The position numbers and the translations under genes are program-made. From a virus, in the IMG/VR virus record IMGVR_UViG_3300034198_011161, positions 1 to 64,000 of that record: a DNA stretch of 64,000 nucleotides. One strand, written 5' to 3'. Below, piece by piece: positions 59,686 to 64,000 of the stretch. The number at the start of each line of letters is the position of its first letter. Position 1 is the stretch's first letter. The notes beneath the pieces were generated by a model that did not search any database, was not told where the DNA came from, and was given only the letters and a program-made list of their open reading frames with translations.

Positions 59686-60060
59686 TCAAATATAACTGGC
59701 TTGGCGTGTTTGTTGATCAAAAAATATGCTCAAACGTTCAGCATCGGTGCTGGGCACAATGGTTAATTCCAACTGTATTAGCATGCCGTTTTCCTGGGGA
59801 AATATGTCCACACTGGAGATTTGCAACCGAGGATCTCCACCTGCAACACGTTGTATTTCTCTAGTGATTGCTGCTTCGGTTTCGTTGGTTTGATTTTCAA
59901 ACAAATTGTCCCAAAGTGCTGTGCCATACCCAGGGCGTCCCACCAGTTGCCCTTGACGTATGTTTAGTGCATTTAGCAAGTCGCGCTTGATCAGTGCATC
60001 ATCCACCAGGGTAAATTTTTTAAACTGATCTTGTGTGTTGAATCCAATGAATGTGGCCAT
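59686..60060 (-). CDS. Baseplate wedge protein gp25-like, 124 aa
   Basis: Standard length and pattern of gp25/GpW: DDALIKRDLLNALNIRQGQL, GRPGYGTALWDNLFE, ITREIQRVAGGDPRLQI and a C-terminal beta-strand region. gp25 is the sheath-initiating, lysozyme-like-fold wedge subunit of contractile tails. It is preceded by a structural gene at 11-nt spacing, which contains an ATTAAATA box (60075-60068). Confidence 0.9.
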   Translation of the reverse strand: MATFIGFNTQDQFKKFTLVDDALIKRDLLNALNIRQGQLVGRPGYGTALWDNLFENQTNETEAAITREIQRVAGGDPRLQISSVDIFPQENGMLIQLELTIVPSTDAERLSIFFDQQTRQASYI

Positions 60061-60070
60061 AGTCTAGTAT

Positions 60071-60847
60071 TTAATCCTTTGGTTTACCTGGAGCAAAACG
60101 GAATACACCGTCTTCATCGGCGATTGGGGGTACGGCAGCAATTGTGTTTGCATCAGCATAGTCAATTGAAGGAACTTTAGGGTTACCAATGATATCTGTC
60201 ACTGCTTGGTCAAGATCTTGACGATCCACTGTGTTTTCAAATCCTGAAATACCTATTCCAACATTTAGCAATGCTGAATAAGTGTCCACAAAATCTATAG
60301 CGTACTGTGCCTGTCGTGCTATTATTAAGATATTGTTTACAAGATCAGTACTGGCAGTATCATTTACCCAGCTCACTACCGCAGTTACTCCATATCTGGC
60401 GGCCGGTTGCACAAAAGTTGCTTGAAATTTTGCTGATTCTCTACCTGTCAAAATACCAGCATCAATCAACCCCTGAAAGGCTCCGGTCATTATATCAATC
60501 TGTGCAAGATTTTGAAGTATTGGCTCATTGAGATAATCAAGCAAGCTAGTGATACCGTTTTGTCCAGTCCATACTGCTGGGGTGTTTAACACTGCCAGTG
60601 TCAGTGATGGTTCGGTAATCAAATTTATGGTTCCGGGTTTGAGATATCCAGTGAGTGTTAATCCAGCCGGTGTTTGTCCATAGACACCAACTCCTCGAGT
60701 CGATATCTCAGTTCCAAGATACACAGGATTGCCACTGTCATTTAATTGCCAATCAACCAATAAATTTCCGTCATTGTCATAGGGATTTACATAGGCAGCA
60801 TTGGCTGCTTGTGCAGTCAACGCAGTTACTTGTTCAGATGAAATCAT
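60071..60847 (-). CDS. Phage structural protein of unknown function, 258 aa
   Basis: This protein sits between gp25 and the gp5-like spike, an order seen in T4-like marine phages. LVDWQLNDSGNPVYLGTEIS is beta-like. GYLKPGTINLITEPSLTLAV, LNTPAVWTGQNGITSLLDYL and QPAARYGVTAVVSWVNDTA give a mixed fold. No enzyme motif. Coupled by a 4-nt overlap to the spike gene. Baseplate assembly is the most likely role. Confidence 0.6.
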   Translation of the reverse strand: MISSEQVTALTAQAANAAYVNPYDNDGNLLVDWQLNDSGNPVYLGTEISTRGVGVYGQTPAGLTLTGYLKPGTINLITEPSLTLAVLNTPAVWTGQNGITSLLDYLNEPILQNLAQIDIMTGAFQGLIDAGILTGRESAKFQATFVQPAARYGVTAVVSWVNDTASTDLVNNILIIARQAQYAIDFVDTYSALLNVGIGISGFENTVDRQDLDQAVTDIIGNPKVPSIDYADANTIAAVPPIADEDGVFRFAPGKPKD

Positions 60848-62490
60848 TGATCTTCTCCAATTCCTATGTCTGCCGGCGGTTCTGAAATATAATCTTCGGC
60901 ATCAATTGGGTCCTCCAGTGGTGCTCTTAACACAGTGGCTGCTGCATTTGCTGCCCGGGTCTGTAAATTAGATTGTGTGGTATTTGTTGTTGCCACAGTA
61001 GAAGATGGTGTTGGATCTTGAACGGTCGGTGTTGAATTCAAATCCGTTTTGTTGTTGACACCTTTGCTGTGATATGGATAGGGTTCGTGAGTAGGTGCTC
61101 TAGTTACAATGGTTTCTAAAGTTCCTGGAGTCACTGTCCAGCCTGTGGTTGAATCAAATTTTGTGTCTGATAGTTTGTAGTTTGGCAGTGGTGGAATTTC
61201 TGGCACAGGCGGAGTCGGCGCTCCATTTAAATTGATTACTTTAGCTTTGAAATTCAATGCCGAAGTGGCCTCCCAGCCACCCATTTTGCTTTTGATTCCC
61301 AGTGTGCCGTCTGAGCGTATGCCCAAAAACTTTGTACTAGACAACACCAGTTTGTCCAAGGAACTCACAACCATGGTTTTACCACTTTCTAAAAACATTT
61401 TTTCTTGAGCTTTGATTTTTATTGTGCCGCCCGCGTACATATTGATATTTTTGTCAGCGTGCAAATTCAGTGTGCCCTTTGTACGTAAGTTAATTGAATT
61501 GGTGCTGAAAACATCCACAGTGCCCTGTTTGCCAAACTCCATCCAGGTTTGACCATTGGCATGAGTGATGTAAAAACAATCTCCGTCATCACTCATGGTG
61601 ATTTGATGACCTTTAGCCGTGCGTATTCGTACCAGAGTATCTGTGCCACTGAGGTCGCCATCATCCATGACAAAAGTGTGGCCGCCCATGCGTCCAATTA
61701 CTGCTATCTCCTGAGGTGTTACTTCGCCTTTTTCTAATTTTGCACGAATGGTTTTAGGATCAAGACCGCCTTGGTAAATTGCTTTGCCCGGTGTTGATAT
61801 TCCGTAAACTGTGCTTGGAGATTCTCGTTGACTGTTTGATCGTATTGGTCCGCGTATGGGATCGTTGTTCAATCCTTGTTGAAATAATATGCCAGCCACT
61901 ACACTTTGCACAGGTTTTGGCTGATCGTAAAATCTAGGATTTTCGTTGATTGCTTCATTGAGTTGGTTGATCTCTGTCACTGGCAACAATGGTGTATTAA
62001 CAAAATAATTTTGCTGTGTTTTGTTTCCGGCAACATATTTGTTACTGGATCCAATGGCCGGAATCATGTGATTGATGCCTGTTTCCGGAAGACAACCTAC
62101 ATATATTCCTTGACTGGGATCACCGCCGATGAAAAAACAAACAACACGTACCCCCAGATCTGGTGGAGTAAACCACATGCCATAACTGTTTCTGTTACCA
62201 GGATATGTTCCTACACCGGCGCTGGTACTGCCTACATTGATTGGTGTTGCTCCATAAAAGGGCGGACAATAACTCACAGTTCGCCACAGCGTTGGATCAG
62301 TTAAATTGGGACTGCCGTCGGAATTGGTAGCACCAAATTCCTCAATGTATACCTGTAGACGGCCAGCTCTCACAACATCAACGTTGTTGGTCACAATGCC
62401 CACATATGGACCCATCTCCGCAGGTGCGCCGCCGCGATCAAATTTATAATTTCCGGGACGTCCTCTACTGCGTTGTGTATTTTCTGCCAT
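60844..62490 (-). CDS. Central tail spike, gp5-like, without lysozyme domain, 548 aa
   Basis: The N-terminal OB-fold domain (GPYVGIVTNNVDVVRAGRLQ, VYIEEFGATNSDG, RVVCFFIGGDPSQGIYVGCL) is that of gp5/VgrG spike proteins. The C-terminal half is a regular beta-helix with repeats such as INLRTKGTLNLHADKNINMY, followed by AGGTIKIKAQEKM. The lysozyme domain that follows the OB-fold in T4 gp5 is not visible here; instead there is a linker of about 120 residues. The spike trimer pierces the outer membrane. It overlaps the next gene by 4 nt and follows the hub gene by 14 nt. Confidence 0.8.
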   Translation of the reverse strand: MAENTQRSRGRPGNYKFDRGGAPAEMGPYVGIVTNNVDVVRAGRLQVYIEEFGATNSDGSPNLTDPTLWRTVSYCPPFYGATPINVGSTSAGVGTYPGNRNSYGMWFTPPDLGVRVVCFFIGGDPSQGIYVGCLPETGINHMIPAIGSSNKYVAGNKTQQNYFVNTPLLPVTEINQLNEAINENPRFYDQPKPVQSVVAGILFQQGLNNDPIRGPIRSNSQRESPSTVYGISTPGKAIYQGGLDPKTIRAKLEKGEVTPQEIAVIGRMGGHTFVMDDGDLSGTDTLVRIRTAKGHQITMSDDGDCFYITHANGQTWMEFGKQGTVDVFSTNSINLRTKGTLNLHADKNINMYAGGTIKIKAQEKMFLESGKTMVVSSLDKLVLSSTKFLGIRSDGTLGIKSKMGGWEATSALNFKAKVINLNGAPTPPVPEIPPLPNYKLSDTKFDSTTGWTVTPGTLETIVTRAPTHEPYPYHSKGVNNKTDLNSTPTVQDPTPSSTVATTNTTQSNLQTRAANAAATVLRAPLEDPIDAEDYISEPPADIGIGEDQ

Positions 62491-62504
62491 TGCCTATCCT
62501 AAAA

Positions 62505-64000
62505 TTATGTTTCTCTATTGAGCAGTTCTGGACCATTGGTTTCTGTTCCGGCATCATCGCCTGCTGCCAATGTTTGCGGAGGTGCTGGCCCAAGATCAAC
62601 TGCACGATTAATTTGTGATTCTGGTACTACCAATGTTGCGGTAGTACCTACAGGTAAGCCCGACGATGTTGGTGCTGTAGCCACCGAGGATGGTCTAGTG
62701 GGAGAACTGCCAAGTATGTTGTTTACCGCACCACTTACAAGATTCAATCCAGTGTTCACTGCAAGATTAGTTAGCCCAGTTCCTGCTAGGTTATTCAAAA
62801 AGGCCGGTGTTGACAATGCTCCCACTAGCGAACCAAATGATCCAGACAATCCGGATCTGGCTGCTTGCTGAAGCAATGAGTTAATAGTGTCTTGTTGTAT
62901 ACCTGCGGCAATAGACTGGTTGGCTTTGAATGTTTGATCTGGATAATAGGTGTTCAGCGTTCCTTTGAGTGTTTGGGTAAATTTGCCTCGATTGAATTCG
63001 CTGATGCACTCATTGGCACGATACACATAACTTTGTCTTGCAGCACCCGGTTGTCGACCATTTAAGAAATAGGTTGTCTGCTCGTTTGGATCAATCAATC
63101 CAGTTGAAAGATTGTAGTCTCGCGGAGAATTAATTAATATTTCAAAACAAATTTGTTGACTGTCAAAGTTGATGGTTCCGTCGGCCAAGAAACTTCTAAA
63201 ATAAAATGGATCATTTTTTCTAATCCCAGCAAATGCTTCACCTTGTTGTAGCCATGCAGGATCTCCTACTATAGTCAAAGTAGCATTTGCTAGATCTCCA
63301 GGATTGAACAAATAGTCTGCCAAGTTGGCTTTGGTTTCGTTGACTTTGCCATCGGCACCTTGACTACTTTGATTACTGCGAGGATCAAAGTTAAATTTCA
63401 TTGCATCGTTGATTATAGTTGCAGGATTACTGGATCCGCCGCTGAGCACACTGGTATACAGGGTATTCATGGTCTGTTCATAGCTTAGAACAGAATTATT
63501 TTCTCCTGTGAACCAATAATTGTATTGTTTGTGTACGCCTTTGAATGTGGGTACATAAAAATAATTACTGCCGGATTCATTGATTCTATAGATGTTTACT
63601 GAGTATTTGATATCGTAGGCATAGTCATTGCGTAAAGGATCGTACTTGGTTGGTGTGGCCTGTAGTCCAATCTTGAAATAGGCCAAGTTACTAGCAGCAG
63701 CACCGTTGGGTTTTTCTTTTTGTGAGTTGGGATCAAAGATCACAATTTGTTGATCTTCAAGATAACTGGAATTTCTAACCACTTGGTCAATTACCTGTAC
63801 TATTTGACTACCTGCTGTGATTGTGGCAATTTTGCTGTTGTTGTCAACACTTTGTTTGGTGCCAAGTTTTTTGTTGGCTGCATTCTGACTGGTCGAATTT
63901 GAAACCTTGCTCTTGTCAGTGGATCCTTTGTTTTTGATTAGGGCCTGTTCAAGACTGGCGTTTACAAACTCAATGCTGTAGTTATCAGGATAGGTGTATA
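62505..64000 (-). CDS. Baseplate hub or tail structural protein (5' end outside the window)
   Basis: The frame stays open to the window edge. Beyond the first in-frame GTG (63782) coding continues upstream with PDNYSIEFVNASLEQALIKN, so the start lies beyond 64000. At least 498 residues are visible. The region DYAYDIKYSVNIYRINESGS, then NYFYVPTFKGVHKQYNYWFT, is typical of a large hub-type protein preceding the gp5-like spike in T4-like marine phages. The C-terminal 120 residues are low-complexity Gly/Ala/Pro/Thr (LPVGTTATLVVPESQ), likely flexible. Exact counterpart in T4 uncertain. Confidence 0.65.
   Translation of the reverse strand, partial: YTYPDNYSIEFVNASLEQALIKNKGSTDKSKVSNSTSQNAANKKLGTKQSVDNNSKIATITAGSQIVQVIDQVVRNSSYLEDQQIVIFDPNSQKEKPNGAAASNLAYFKIGLQATPTKYDPLRNDYAYDIKYSVNIYRINESGSNYFYVPTFKGVHKQYNYWFTGENNSVLSYEQTMNTLYTSVLSGGSSNPATIINDAMKFNFDPRSNQSSQGADGKVNETKANLADYLFNPGDLANATLTIVGDPAWLQQGEAFAGIRKNDPFYFRSFLADGTINFDSQQICFEILINSPRDYNLSTGLIDPNEQTTYFLNGRQPGAARQSYVYRANECISEFNRGKFTQTLKGTLNTYYPDQTFKANQSIAAGIQQDTINSLLQQAARSGLSGSFGSLVGALSTPAFLNNLAGTGLTNLAVNTGLNLVSGAVNNILGSSPTRPSSVATAPTSSGLPVGTTATLVVPESQINRAVDLGPAPPQTLAAGDDAGTETNGPELLNRET

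Noticed and set aside
62505-63782. Taking GTG 63782 as the true start of the last gene
   Set aside because: The frame continues open to the window edge with protein-like composition, so the gene is partial.

Overview
The window is a piece of a large T4-like myovirus genome. The clearest evidence is the block from about 38.9 kb to the right end. It reads leftward as a tail and baseplate module: a hub-type protein cut by the window edge, a gp5-like spike, a structural protein, gp25, gp6, a 4,700-residue tail protein, and several fibre or virion proteins. The left part holds many tightly packed small genes of the kind seen in marine and freshwater T4-like phages, a tRNA-Thr gene with an encoded CCA, and sigma70-type promoters. 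The host is probably a betaproteobacterium. This rests on one cargo gene, a complete porin with a signal peptide and a C-terminal Phe that resembles Burkholderiales-type porins, so it is an inference.

Layout. 1-2.6 kb (+): end of a rubrerythrin, small phage proteins, tRNA-Thr, a metallophosphoesterase and a first 2OG-Fe(II) oxygenase. 2.6-10.5 kb (+): a metabolic cargo region with two promoters. It encodes three more 2OG oxygenases, a PP-loop ATP pyrophosphatase-like protein, a TctA-like permease, a TctC-like periplasmic binding protein and a radical SAM enzyme with a B12-binding-like N-terminus. 10.5-18.5 kb (+): small phage genes under a recurrent GTTGACCAGAAA promoter, a MoxR-type AAA+ ATPase and its probable VWA/metallopeptidase partner, with the porin and its own terminator lying between them. 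18.5-24.4 kb: sugar and surface-modification genes (SDR epimerase, DegT-type aminotransferase, glycosyltransferase-like proteins), with one gene on the minus strand.

24.3-38.8 kb (-): a 15-gene, 14.5-kb operon with a promoter and an upstream terminator at its right end. Every junction overlaps or is separated by at most 2 nt. It encodes six paralogous radical SAM proteins with an N-terminal twitch/SPASM-like cysteine set, four glycosyltransferase-like proteins, small conserved proteins, a 33-residue protein ending DPFIYK, and a NodU/CmcH-type carbamoyltransferase. Its size and the number of radical SAM paralogues make it the best candidate here for an undescribed system. I infer that it makes or modifies a carbohydrate or peptide-like product, but nothing in the sequence fixes the substrate.

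Regulation as far as visible: left-side genes use TTGACN-N17/18-TATAAT promoters. TATAAATA-like sites, resembling T4-type late promoters, precede some cargo genes and several tail genes. Four genes have a promoter element placed so that transcription would begin at or next to the start codon. No CRISPR array, insertion sequence, integrase or rRNA was seen. No genome end or origin could be recognised.
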